A stretch of 64,000 nt of DNA, from the NCBI RefSeq assembly GCF_000238255.3, contig NZ_CP011039.1:2963001-3027000 (forward strand). Reading direction: 5' to 3'. Every line of letters begins with the position of its first letter. Positions within the stretch are counted from its first letter, which is position 1. This document shows positions 39,794 to 49,215 of this stretch, in pieces. This DNA is from Pseudoalteromonas spongiae UST010723-006. GTDB taxonomy: Bacteria; Pseudomonadota; Gammaproteobacteria; Enterobacterales; Alteromonadaceae. The notes below the pieces were generated by a model that saw nothing but the letters and a program-made list of their open reading frames with translations, searched no databases and had not been told where the DNA came from. The translations under genes were made by a program, and so were the position numbers.

Positions 39794-40683
39794 TAGAACT
39801 CCTCAGTTTGCTGTTGTTTTAGCTCAACAAGCTGCTGATCTTTACCTTGCCAAAGCGCATTTAATTCGTTTTGAAATTGCACCCGAAACTCTGAGTCACT
39901 CGAGTAATTACCTACCCAGCTTGCTGAAACAGGCTTTACCTCAATGTGCACACGAATCTCTGGCACTTTACCCGCTAAGTAATCAAAGAAGCTTGGTGTG
40001 CCGTTTGGATAGCAAATAGTCACATCAACAAGTTTATTAAGTTGTTCGCCCATTGCTTCCATTACAAACGCAACACCACCCGCTTTAGGTTTTAGCAAGT
40101 TATCAAACTGGCTTTTTTGGCGTGTATGCTTATCTTTTGTAAAGCGCGTACCTTCTACAAAATTCACAATGCTTACAGGAACATGCTTGAACTTTGCACA
40201 CGCTTTTTTGGTCGTTTCCATATCTTTGGTGCGCAGTGATGGGTTCTTTTTTAGCTGACTTTTACTCGCGCGCTTCATAAATGGAAAATCAAGCGCCCAC
40301 CAAGCTAAACCCAAAAATGGCACGTAAATAAGCTCTTTTTTCAAAAAAAAGTTTAAAAATGGAATTTTCTTATGCAGAACGCGCTGCATCACTAAAATAT
40401 CAACCCAAGATTGATGGTTGGCAACCACTAGGTACCAATCTTTATAGGTAAAATCGTGATCGCCCGTTACCACCATTTTAGTTGGCGTGAAAATGTATTG
40501 AATAATACTGTTAGTACCAACCCAACGACTCGCGCACCACTTAGCAACGGCACTCCACATTGCTTGCCATGGCTTGATCGGTAAAAGTTTTAATACCCCA
40601 GAAATAAAAATTGGCACAAACCAAAATAAGGTATTAACGGTATAAAACAGTAGTGAAATAACGGCTCTTATATAATACAACAT
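39793..40683 (-). CDS. LPLAT acyltransferase, YihG-like (copy 1)
   Basis: 296 residues from the ATG at 40683 (a GTG lies directly upstream). N-terminal membrane helices (about 5-35), HX4D motif in VVANHQSWVDILVMQ, FVEGTRFTKDKHTRQKS and PKAGGVAFVMEAMGEQL. It is clearly paralogous to the downstream gene over its whole length, so a tandem duplication is likely. Probably involved in membrane phospholipid remodelling. Confidence 0.87.
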   Translation of the reverse strand: MLYYIRAVISLLFYTVNTLFWFVPIFISGVLKLLPIKPWQAMWSAVAKWCASRWVGTNSIIQYIFTPTKMVVTGDHDFTYKDWYLVVANHQSWVDILVMQRVLHKKIPFLNFFLKKELIYVPFLGLAWWALDFPFMKRASKSQLKKNPSLRTKDMETTKKACAKFKHVPVSIVNFVEGTRFTKDKHTRQKSQFDNLLKPKAGGVAFVMEAMGEQLNKLVDVTICYPNGTPSFFDYLAGKVPEIRVHIEVKPVSASWVGNYSSDSEFRVQFQNELNALWQGKDQQLVELKQQQTEEF

Positions 40684-40718
40684 CACGCAACTTATCGAAT
40701 TTACTGGATGAACAAGCT

Positions 40719-40745
40719 AAAAAAGGCCATATTTTAGCCTTTTTT
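40719..40745 (-). terminator. Terminator of speA
   Basis: AAAAAAGGC and GCCTTTTTT are exact inverted repeats around a 9-base AT-rich loop, just after the speA stop on the minus strand. Confidence 0.8.
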
Positions 40746-40775
40746 CACTCAGCAATAAATAGCCTAACCAACAGG

Positions 40776-42650
40776 TCAGTCTTCGAAGTAAGTGTAACCA
40801 CTTAAGCCTGCGGCCAATTCATCGAAATACGCTTGCTGGGTGTCGCTTGATAAATTGCTCGCAGCAAGGCGACTTTGATAGTTCGCTTTTAATGCGCCCT
40901 CATTGTAATGCACGTATTTCAGTACATCTTCAACGCTATCGCCTTTCAGCGCATTAGTGGTAGTAAAGCCGTCTTCGGTTAGCTCGATATGCACTGAATC
41001 TGTATCACCAAATAAGTTATGTAGGTCACCTAAAATCTCTTGGTACGCGCCAACCATAAACATTGCTAGGTGATACTGTTCACCCGGACGGTAAGGCGGA
41101 ATCGGTAAACTTGCTTCAACACCTGCACCATCAACGTATTCACGAATTTGACCATCCGAATCACAAGTAATATCTTGAATAATTGCACGCTGTGAACATG
41201 ACTCATCGAGGCGATCAATTGGCATAACCGGGAACAGCTGCTCAATACCCCATACATCTGGCAATGATTGGAATAAAGAGAAGTTAACAAAGAGTTTATC
41301 TGCTAACTTTTCATTTAAATCATCAATTACTTCTCGGTGTGAACGGGCGCTGGCATTAAGCTGGCCTCGTACTGCACGCAAAATATCAAAATACAAGGTT
41401 TCAATCTGTGACCAATCGGTCATCGATAATAAACCGTGTACATATTGTTCATGCGCTTCACTGAACAAGTGCATTGCATCGTGATAAATTTCAAGCGCTA
41501 GGCGCGGTGTTAAACGCTGTTTGGCTTGCCACATTTCTTGTAATACTTGCGGCGAATTATCTGAAAGTACAATATCGCTGTGTAACTTTGGCGCTTCTTC
41601 AACATCGATCACATCGGTAATCAATACTGCGTGGTGCGCCGTAAGTGCGCGCCCTGATTCAGTAATAATATCTGGCTGCGGTAAGTTAAGTGCTTCGCAG
41701 GTATCGGCAAAGGTATTCACTACGTTACGTGCATATTCGGCAACCGTGTAGTTCATTGAACATGAATTACGCGAGCCTGAACCTTCATAATCCACACCTA
41801 GGCCACCACCCACGTCAATGGTTTTTAGAGCTACGCCCATTTGGCACAACTCTGCGTAATGGCGCGCACATTCTTTTAAGGCGCGATGAATATCACGAAT
41901 ATTGGCAATTTGAGAGCCAATATGAAAATGCACTAAATTTAATAAATGCCCTTTGCCCGCTTTGTTTAAGCGTTCGATTGCACTTAGTACCTGACTAGCA
42001 GTTAAGCCAAACTTCCCTTTTTCACCACCGGTATTTTGCCACTTGCCTTTGCCTACTGAATTTAAGCGAATGCGAATACCAATTCCCGGCTCGATACCTA
42101 ACTTTTCAATTTCTTGCAGCAGTACATCAAGCTCCGAAAGTTTCTCAACCACAATATTTACATCGTGTCCCATTGCTTGGCCAATACACGCTAAACGTAA
42201 AAATTCACTGTCTTTGTAGCCATTACATACAATGCGAATAGGCTTATCCGCTACACCCAAAATAGCCATTAGTTCAGGTTTAGAACCTGCCTCTAACCCT
42301 ACTTTATTACTTTGGTGGGCGAGTAACTTTTTAACTACAGATGATTGCTGATTCACTTTAATCGGGTAGACACAGGTGTAATTACCTTGGTAATTACGAT
42401 TACTTTTAGCATCAGAAAATGCATTAACTAGCGTATCAACACGCGATTGCAAAATATCGGTAAAACGCACAAGCACAGGTAACGTTAACCCCTGCTCTTT
42501 AAATTGCTCTGTTAAGGTTGCCAGCGAAACACCCTGTTTGCTGTGATCTTTATCTGGAAATGCTACCACTTCACCTTGCTCATTAATATCAAAGTAGCCT
42601 TCACTCCAATGAGCGATATTGTATGTTTCACGTGCGTTAGTTATAGCCAA
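40776..42650 (-). CDS. speA: Biosynthetic arginine decarboxylase
   Basis: PLP enzyme making agmatine from arginine, the first step of the agmatine route to putrescine. 624 residues (E. coli 658), lacking part of the N-terminal region. Motifs: YPIKVNQQSSVVKKLL with the PLP lysine, GLEAGSKPELMAIL, HFHIGSQI, VDVGGGLGVDYEG-type (TIDVGGGLGVDYEGSGS) and ESGRALTAHHA. Best start is a TTG at 42650 (MAITNARETYNIAHWSE). A seven-codon open frame (MKTLHWL) overlaps it at 42664-42641. Divergent from speE, with a shared 172-bp control region. Confidence 0.93.
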   Translation of the reverse strand: MAITNARETYNIAHWSEGYFDINEQGEVVAFPDKDHSKQGVSLATLTEQFKEQGLTLPVLVRFTDILQSRVDTLVNAFSDAKSNRNYQGNYTCVYPIKVNQQSSVVKKLLAHQSNKVGLEAGSKPELMAILGVADKPIRIVCNGYKDSEFLRLACIGQAMGHDVNIVVEKLSELDVLLQEIEKLGIEPGIGIRIRLNSVGKGKWQNTGGEKGKFGLTASQVLSAIERLNKAGKGHLLNLVHFHIGSQIANIRDIHRALKECARHYAELCQMGVALKTIDVGGGLGVDYEGSGSRNSCSMNYTVAEYARNVVNTFADTCEALNLPQPDIITESGRALTAHHAVLITDVIDVEEAPKLHSDIVLSDNSPQVLQEMWQAKQRLTPRLALEIYHDAMHLFSEAHEQYVHGLLSMTDWSQIETLYFDILRAVRGQLNASARSHREVIDDLNEKLADKLFVNFSLFQSLPDVWGIEQLFPVMPIDRLDESCSQRAIIQDITCDSDGQIREYVDGAGVEASLPIPPYRPGEQYHLAMFMVGAYQEILGDLHNLFGDTDSVHIELTEDGFTTTNALKGDSVEDVLKYVHYNEGALKANYQSRLAASNLSSDTQQAYFDELAAGLSGYTYFED

Positions 42651-42822
42651 TGTAAGGTCTTCATAAAGTCAGATAGTTAGCGATATTTTAATTTGCTTTT
42701 TACACACTAGCCATAAAAATTAATTTGTTCGGCTATAATTTTATTTTCTAATTGAGTAACACGCATTTCGCTGGCAAAATTGCCGCAATTTTTAAACACA
42801 TAAATGGTAAGTGAAAACTACT

Positions 42823-43683
42823 ATGTCTAATTTAGATGCTAATACTTGGTTCACTGAAATAAGTGATCGTGATGGCAGTGCTTTTTCACTGCGCATTAAT
42901 AAAAAACTAGAGTCAAAACAATCGCCTTTTCAACTTGTTGAAATGTACGAAACAACAGACTTTGGTAATTTAATGATTATTGATGGCTGTACTATGGTAA
43001 GTACACGCGAGAACTTTTTCTATCATGAAATGATGAGCCATCCTGCGCTGTTTTCACACCCTGCACCAAAAAATGTTGTGATCATTGGCGGTGGTGATTG
43101 CGGCACATTACGTGAAGTACTAAAACACCCGGACATCGAAACCGTTCATCAAATTGATATTGATGAAGTAGTAACTGAAATGTCGTTAAAGTACTTCCCT
43201 GAATTATGTGAATCAAACGATGACCCACGCGCATCGGTAATGTTTGATGATGGCATTAAATTTATGGCTGAAGCAGCGCCAGAATCAATTGATGTCATTA
43301 TTGTTGATGGCACCGATCCAGTAGGCCCAGGCGAGGGGTTATTTAACCATGCATTTTATACTAGCTGTTTAAAAGCATTGCGTACTGGCGGCATTTTGAT
43401 TCAACAAAGCGAATCACCATTAATGCACCAACAATTACTGCGTGAAACCCGCGCAGCAATGTTAGACGTTGGTTTTGCCGATTTACAAACACTGCCATTC
43501 CCGCAACCAATTTATCCATCGGGTTTATGGTCAGCAACGATGGCGCGCAAAGGCGAAAACTTCACAGCGTTTAGAGTACAAGATGTTGAAAATGCAGCAT
43601 TTGACACTGAATACTACAACGTAGGTATTCATCAAGGCGCACTAGCAACACCCAACTTCTTAAAGCGTGCATTAGCTAAGTAA
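42823..43683 (+). CDS. speE: Spermidine synthase
   Basis: Transfers an aminopropyl group from decarboxylated SAM to putrescine. 286 residues from the ATG at 42823 (E. coli SpeE 288); a GTG at 42811 is less likely. Motifs: TDFGNLMIIDGCTMVSTREN, HEMMSHPALFSHPAPKNVVI, GGGDCGTLREVLKHPDIETV, DGTDPVGPGEGLF and PIYPSGLWSATMA. With divergent speA, the polyamine pathway is represented here, although agmatinase and SAM decarboxylase are elsewhere. Confidence 0.95.
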   Translation: MSNLDANTWFTEISDRDGSAFSLRINKKLESKQSPFQLVEMYETTDFGNLMIIDGCTMVSTRENFFYHEMMSHPALFSHPAPKNVVIIGGGDCGTLREVLKHPDIETVHQIDIDEVVTEMSLKYFPELCESNDDPRASVMFDDGIKFMAEAAPESIDVIIVDGTDPVGPGEGLFNHAFYTSCLKALRTGGILIQQSESPLMHQQLLRETRAAMLDVGFADLQTLPFPQPIYPSGLWSATMARKGENFTAFRVQDVENAAFDTEYYNVGIHQGALATPNFLKRALAK

Positions 43684-43690
43684 GCGTTAC

Positions 43691-43721
43691 AGAGGCGATA
43701 ACTTCATTCGTGTTCGCCTCT
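43691..43721 (+). terminator. Terminator of speE
   Basis: AGAGGCGA and TCGCCTCT pair across a 15-base loop and are followed by ATCTTTTATT, just after the speE stop. Confidence 0.7.
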
Positions 43722-43807
43722 ATCTTTTATTAAAACCGATACAATTCCCTGTTACTTCTGCAGTTATTGTTTACAATACATACACGGCTTCACTAGCGAA
43801 ATTCGTA

Positions 43808-45010
43808 ATGAAATATTTATTCCTGCTCTGTCTCGTCTTGCCTTTAAAAATGCTTGCACACGTTAAGTTTGACCAATCTTATCAACAAGCTCCTCAAAGC
43901 CAAGGAGTTGCCCAACTAGCATCGCAAAACAATGCAAGTAACCTTAAAATTAAAGAATTATTAGATGATGACGCTCCGTTTACAGGGCTTTATCTTAGAG
44001 TTGAAGGCAAAAAAAGCTTAGACAGTGATTATTTCGATAAAAGAGTTGGGATAGACTTCGAAATTTTTGAAAACGGTTACTACGAATCTTATCGAGAAAA
44101 CTTAAAAAAGCGCCAAGAAAGTCAGCTAGAGAACTTACAACAGCAAAACAATATTCAACTTAAAGCCCTCGATGCAACATTTCATCGCCTAAATTTGATG
44201 AAAAACCTAGTTAATCGTAAGTTACAACGAAAACAAACGGCACTTCTATACGCTTTAAAAGAAAACAACAAACGTCAGCTTGAACAATCCTTAATTACAA
44301 AATCGCAATTCTCTGAGATTGAACTCGCATTAAAGCAATCTATTTTATTAGAGCAATATACACAGAAGGCCGCTATCGAAAAAATACCTGAAGACTGGTT
44401 AATATGGCTCAATAATATTGAAAATCTAGAACTAAAAGCTTCCTCTAAACTCATCGAGATGGCGCTAGAACGTTCAGTAGATGCAAAGATACAAGACCTA
44501 ATGATCGCGCGCTCAGATAATCACCCTGGTTATCTTGATAACCTTAAAGTAAAAGTATTTTACGAACAACGAGACGACAGCAGACTCAATGTAGATAAAG
44601 AATCAGTGATAGGTTTACAAGCTCGCATACCTATCGATTTTAATACCTCTCGCGACGAACTCGTAACACTGAAAAAAAATAGCTATCGCCTGCAGAAACG
44701 AGTGATTACAGAACGTTTAATGCAAAAAGTTGATAGCTTAAAAAACCAGTTTTTCTATCAGCAAAGTAAATTACAACATTTACTAAACCAGCACCAAGCG
44801 CTTGAAGTTCAAAGGCTAGAAGCTGTGCAGCAGCTCCAGGTTGATTTAACGGGGTTACGTTATACACCTGAAAATACACTCAACCACTTAGCGCTTGAAA
44901 AAGTAAAGTCACAACAAGCAATACTTTTAGCACGTCTGGATAATTTAGCGCTGCTTAAACACATACAAAGTACTGTAGGATCATCACAATTAGATCAACT
45001 TTTGCAATAA
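43808..45010 (+). CDS. TolC-like outer membrane efflux-family protein (putative)
   Basis: 400 residues with a signal peptide (MKYLFLLCLVLPLKMLAH). The mature chain is mostly long helices in two halves (LENLQQQNNIQLKALDATFH; ITERLMQKVDSLKNQFFYQQ), with beta stretches between them that resemble the pattern of outer-membrane efflux proteins: LKVKVFYEQRDDSRLNVDKE, then VIGLQARIPIDF. It lacks a clear second beta pair, so the family call is tentative. It is convergent with the Alg8-like/Alg44-like operon (13-bp gap) and probably supplies its outer-membrane component. Confidence 0.55.
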   Translation: MKYLFLLCLVLPLKMLAHVKFDQSYQQAPQSQGVAQLASQNNASNLKIKELLDDDAPFTGLYLRVEGKKSLDSDYFDKRVGIDFEIFENGYYESYRENLKKRQESQLENLQQQNNIQLKALDATFHRLNLMKNLVNRKLQRKQTALLYALKENNKRQLEQSLITKSQFSEIELALKQSILLEQYTQKAAIEKIPEDWLIWLNNIENLELKASSKLIEMALERSVDAKIQDLMIARSDNHPGYLDNLKVKVFYEQRDDSRLNVDKESVIGLQARIPIDFNTSRDELVTLKKNSYRLQKRVITERLMQKVDSLKNQFFYQQSKLQHLLNQHQALEVQRLEAVQQLQVDLTGLRYTPENTLNHLALEKVKSQQAILLARLDNLALLKHIQSTVGSSQLDQLLQ

Positions 45011-45023
45011 CGGTTCATCTCTT

Positions 45024-47651
45024 TTATTGATCTACTTTGTTGCCAGGCCCATCAGGTGGCGCCCAATGCGCATCGTTAGGCGTGCGATACACCGCTGGCC
45101 AAGGATGCTGCTCAGGAAGCGTAAAATAAACCTTAGAGACACGATTATGGTGGCTGTAACCACCATGGAAGTTAATATCAACCGCTGTGTTCAAATTGCT
45201 TATCTGGTTATAACTAGCGCCCCACTGAAAAACAATGTGGCGAATTCCAGATACGGTGAAGCTAGTCAACTGACAATGGTGCGAGCGCGCCAAGCGCACA
45301 TAAGCGCGGCCGCCAACGCCTTTATTCCACGCATTTTTAATGCGTGCATTATCAACAACACACGCCAAACTATCATCTATTTTTAACGGATGATTGCCAG
45401 CATCAAACAAATTGATGCTTTCCATCGTGATGCGGTCTGTCCACTTTAAGCTAACTAAGTTTACGAGATGATTGTTATGTACGTTTTCGTACTTATAAGC
45501 CACATCTGTGATATTTTGCTGCGGTACGTTGTAGCGCACTGTTAAGCCTGAGAGATGAGTATTAGACACCATATCTAACGGATAAATTTGAATTTTACTG
45601 CTATCCAATAACACCTCGTCCAGCGGATAGGCTAAAGTCACAGTATTACCCTCAATACTCTCTATTCGATTAATTTGCCGCCTTAGTTTCGGGTATTTTT
45701 TTGCCCACTTAATACTATTAATCTGATGGAGAAATTGCACATCATTCTCCATGGTAAATAATAGGCCTTGCCCAATCTTTAAGCGCCCGACGCTTTCGCT
45801 ATTAAAGCTTAAACGCGCTAAATTTTTTATCGACTTCAGTGAATCTAACTGACCACCACCAACAATATTAATCACGCTACGCTCTTTTTCGTCGGCTGAA
45901 AATTCAGCTACTAACTGACTGTTATTTCCTGAAATTGTGATATTAGATTGTGTAATCAGTAACGGCTTAGCAAGGTTAATCGTGCCGCTTGGCAACACTA
46001 ATGTTTGTCCCTGCTGCAATTGCAAAATAGCATTTTGTAATGCATCCGTGTCATCGCGATGATCATTCGCGGTAACACCAAAATCACTTGCTTGCAGTAC
46101 ATTTGACGGAACTTGTGAGGTAAGCGCCCAAGCTTGAGGCAAACTAATTAATTTATAAGCATACGCCATAAATGCAAAAAACACGGTAAAGGAAAGTAGG
46201 TACAAAAATGTTGGTAAGTAAGGCGCAAACCAATGCTTTATCATCACGCGGTTGTGATCCGCCTTTTGCACTTCGCTCCCTTTGGACCATGATTGCTCGC
46301 CCAAATGGTAAAACGCTTTAATTTTAATAAATGCGCCAACCCACTGGTTATAAAGCATTAGTGGAATAGTAAGCAGGCTTACAGGGTGACCACGATAGGC
46401 GATAACCATCATCTGAGTCGTTCTTACGATTAATACCCAAGCGAGGTAAAACGGTAAGTAAAAAATACTTTTACTAATCGCAAGGCAAATCGCCCCAACC
46501 AACCCCACCAGTGAGGTCCACATCGACAAACGCTGATCGAGTACCGCAAACCAAATAAATACCCCAATTTTTTTCCAACCCAGTTGCAGCGTGCGATTGT
46601 TATTTCTTAACGTATTACCATACCAGCGAAACGGTAAGTTAACGCTCAAATTAAGAAACGAAGCGTCACGGCTCTCGAGTGAGTAAACCAGTACATCGGG
46701 TAAATACAGCATATTCCAGCCGTCTTTCAATAACATAAACCAACTGGTTTTATCATCCCCCATTAAAAATCGAAACGTGCCATGCGCCCAGTGGCTGACC
46801 ACATCATTTTCCATTTTTCCGATGAACTCTTCCGTACAAATCGCTTTGGTACGAAACATCGAAAACCGCCCAGTCAGCGTCAATACCTTATTAGATAGCG
46901 CGTGCGATTGAAATAGCACATGGCGTTGGCCAAACTTCAAGTTAAACCAGTCTTTATACCATTTAGACTGAGTATTAATGTAGGCTAATTCGTTGGTCGT
47001 AAGCGCGCCCAAATCATTGAAACAGCTGAAAAATGGTAAAGTGTTACGCAAAGTCTCAGCTTCAAGGTAACTATCGCCATCCATAAAAATAGTGACGCTA
47101 TTAGCTTCTTCATTATAACGCCTAGTTACGGCACGTAAGGCATGCCCCATTGCAATGCGTTTGCCTTCACTTTGCCTTTGGAAAACAAGCTCGGCTTTAG
47201 TGTGAGCTGGGTGAGCCTGAAAGGTTTGCGCTATTATCGCATCGTCTTCATCTGAGCCTGTTGCAACAATTAATGTCGCAGTACATGGCACATCAGACAA
47301 GTTTGAAAGAATAGATTGAAACGTCTCAATTGATACCCATGCTTCTTCTTTGTATGAGGGAATAACAAAAAAGATATGCTCAGGAAATTTATCTTGCTCA
47401 GATAATTGGTCTACTTGCCTTTTTAGCTTGGGATAATAGTAGTGACCATAAATAAATGCGCGTACATAATTGATGAGTTGCCAGCCATATCGCCACATGG
47501 CAAACGCACCCACCACAATAATTGCCTCGCCTTTAATCTCAGCAATATGCGGCAATAACAGCGCGATTAAAACAAATGCGATTGATAGATAAAATAATGC
47601 AGGCCATACAAGTGAAATCAGTCCTTCTCTACGCCCATAACGCTGTAACAT
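45024..47651 (-). CDS. Alg8-like GT2 polysaccharide synthase fused to a parallel beta-helix
   Basis: 875 residues. Membrane helices lie near 12-33 and 42-62, and a further set at about 360-450. Between them is a processive GT2 domain resembling alginate polymerase Alg8: UDP/metal motif FMDGDSYLEAE (D191, D193), TLTGRFSMFR, ENDVVSHWAHGTFRFLMGDD (D299, D300), FRWYGNTLRNN and DQRLSMWTSLVGL. After one more helix (about 478-500) is a periplasmic pectate-lyase-like beta-helix (520-875) opening DFGVTANDHRDDTDALQNAI. The AlgG DPHD epimerase motif is absent. It starts inside the stop of the PilZ/HlyD gene, so the two are coupled. The polymer is unknown. Confidence 0.85.
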   Translation of the reverse strand: MLQRYGRREGLISLVWPALFYLSIAFVLIALLLPHIAEIKGEAIIVVGAFAMWRYGWQLINYVRAFIYGHYYYPKLKRQVDQLSEQDKFPEHIFFVIPSYKEEAWVSIETFQSILSNLSDVPCTATLIVATGSDEDDAIIAQTFQAHPAHTKAELVFQRQSEGKRIAMGHALRAVTRRYNEEANSVTIFMDGDSYLEAETLRNTLPFFSCFNDLGALTTNELAYINTQSKWYKDWFNLKFGQRHVLFQSHALSNKVLTLTGRFSMFRTKAICTEEFIGKMENDVVSHWAHGTFRFLMGDDKTSWFMLLKDGWNMLYLPDVLVYSLESRDASFLNLSVNLPFRWYGNTLRNNNRTLQLGWKKIGVFIWFAVLDQRLSMWTSLVGLVGAICLAISKSIFYLPFYLAWVLIVRTTQMMVIAYRGHPVSLLTIPLMLYNQWVGAFIKIKAFYHLGEQSWSKGSEVQKADHNRVMIKHWFAPYLPTFLYLLSFTVFFAFMAYAYKLISLPQAWALTSQVPSNVLQASDFGVTANDHRDDTDALQNAILQLQQGQTLVLPSGTINLAKPLLITQSNITISGNNSQLVAEFSADEKERSVINIVGGGQLDSLKSIKNLARLSFNSESVGRLKIGQGLLFTMENDVQFLHQINSIKWAKKYPKLRRQINRIESIEGNTVTLAYPLDEVLLDSSKIQIYPLDMVSNTHLSGLTVRYNVPQQNITDVAYKYENVHNNHLVNLVSLKWTDRITMESINLFDAGNHPLKIDDSLACVVDNARIKNAWNKGVGGRAYVRLARSHHCQLTSFTVSGIRHIVFQWGASYNQISNLNTAVDINFHGGYSHHNRVSKVYFTLPEQHPWPAVYRTPNDAHWAPPDGPGNKVDQ

Positions 47652-49081
47652 TAAAACATCTCAAAAGTATCAACCCAAACTTTTGCCCGGGTAAATGGTG
47701 GTAACGAAACAGCGCTGTCAAAAGACAATTTCACAATGCCTTGGTTTGTATTTTTAGGGTAAAAATCTGCTAGGTCCATGGGGATAGACTGACGCCCGAA
47801 AGATACTATATGAGCGTTAAGTTCGGTCTTTGTTTTTGGGATATACACCCTAGCACTTTGCCCTAATTTAAGAGATAACATTTGCTCATTAGGTACAACA
47901 ATTATTAAAAATGGCGTTTGTTTGGTTTCAACAATTGCAACCACATCATTTTCAGTTACATTAGCTCCGGTGTTGAAAGGCGTATTTACTAAACGACCTG
48001 CGACAAGGCTAGTAACAGGTCTTTTGTGTTGCATTTCTAATAAACTAAGCTCTTGCTGTGCGATCAACAATTGCTCAGTAATGCGCTGAGACGAAAGCAA
48101 GTTGCTTTTTGATAACGCTTGCTCGGTCTCTAATTTAACACGCTCAATCCTTTGCTGTTCTTTTCGTAAGCTGACTAATGATTGTAACCAGCGATTTTCA
48201 ATATAATCATAGTCTTTTTGGGTAAGCACATTGTCTTTCAATAATAAGCGCGCTCGTTCTAGGCTTGCTAAGTGCCTGCTTTCTTGTTGCTTTAGCGGCG
48301 CGAGCAGCCCTTGCTCTATCGCTATCGACTCAGGTGCTTCATTTAAAAGTGCTTGTTTACTACTTTTTAAAACAGTGATTTTGTTATTTAGTTTTGCCAA
48401 TTCAGTAGTAATATCAGGATCAATAATGGTTGCAATAACATCACTTTCTTCGACCGATGCCCCTTCTTTTAGATACATCGACTCTAATACACCTGACTTA
48501 CTAGCTTTTACAACATAGGTATTACCGAGCACGACCCCTGTGCTCTTGACTTCATACTTTATTTTGTAAAAAAGAGATAACCCCAATACCAATAAGAAGA
48601 GCACCGCAAACGACAAAACTAGCTTACTACGAAAGCTAAATTGACGCGTAAGTGCAAGAGTATTAGCGTCGCTGAGGTTGAGCGCTGTATTTATTGGACT
48701 AGAGACGACCGGAGCCGTAGCGATTGCTACTAGATCTTCAACATTTTCCAACTTTCCTTCAATAACTTGCTCTATGTAGTGACGCAATAAACGCTTGTGT
48801 TTATGGCTTAAGTTATCAAACGCAAAGCCAATGTTACCATTAACCGTATTTTTGCAAATGAGCGTCACACTGATCGCCAGTGTCGAGTCAGTAATTGGAA
48901 AAATTATTCTTGCTGGAATTTTTTGGTCAACTTCTAATTCAAGTGGACATTCTAGAATTCCAATTCCATCTACAGACCAATCTTTACTTTCGTATACGTG
49001 TTTATCTATCTCCACTAGTAATGGAACAGAGATACGATGTGCTTTACGTTTGGAATTTTTTTCTGAAACAATATGAGCCAA
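47651..49081 (-). CDS. Alg44-like PilZ/HlyD c-di-GMP-responsive co-polymerase
   Basis: 476 residues from a TTG with GAGGG six bases upstream. A PilZ domain comes first: R12-x3-R16 (KRKAHR) and D34-x-S-x2-G39 (DWSVDG), both needed for c-di-GMP binding. A single transmembrane helix follows (about 153-172), then a HlyD-type adaptor: lipoyl half (SGVLESMYLKEGASVEESDV), coiled coil (about 225-335), second half (SLVAGRLVNTPFNTG) and barrel. This is the plan of Alg44, which binds c-di-GMP and activates Alg8. It overlaps the synthase gene by one base. Confidence 0.88.
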   Translation of the reverse strand: MAHIVSEKNSKRKAHRISVPLLVEIDKHVYESKDWSVDGIGILECPLELEVDQKIPARIIFPITDSTLAISVTLICKNTVNGNIGFAFDNLSHKHKRLLRHYIEQVIEGKLENVEDLVAIATAPVVSSPINTALNLSDANTLALTRQFSFRSKLVLSFAVLFLLVLGLSLFYKIKYEVKSTGVVLGNTYVVKASKSGVLESMYLKEGASVEESDVIATIIDPDITTELAKLNNKITVLKSSKQALLNEAPESIAIEQGLLAPLKQQESRHLASLERARLLLKDNVLTQKDYDYIENRWLQSLVSLRKEQQRIERVKLETEQALSKSNLLSSQRITEQLLIAQQELSLLEMQHKRPVTSLVAGRLVNTPFNTGANVTENDVVAIVETKQTPFLIIVVPNEQMLSLKLGQSARVYIPKTKTELNAHIVSFGRQSIPMDLADFYPKNTNQGIVKLSFDSAVSLPPFTRAKVWVDTFEMF

Positions 49082-49201
49082 AATGGACCCTCAGCAAGAG
49101 TTACATCAACACGCTAATTTTAACACACAACTACCGACTGAAATGATCTTCAATCAAAAATATTAAAAGTAGAACAGCAAACTCAAAAAAATGAATACGT
49201 T

Positions 49202-49215
49202 TGCAAGCGCTGGTG
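49202..49215. promoter_or_regulatory. LacI-family operator-like site
   Basis: TGCAAGCGCTGGTG matches the LacI/MalR-type palindrome TGCAAGCGCTTGCA at 10 of 14 positions, all in the left part and centre. It lies 57 bp upstream of the GH97 gene, where repression by a sugar-responsive regulator would fit. No LacI-type gene is in the window. Confidence 0.45.
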
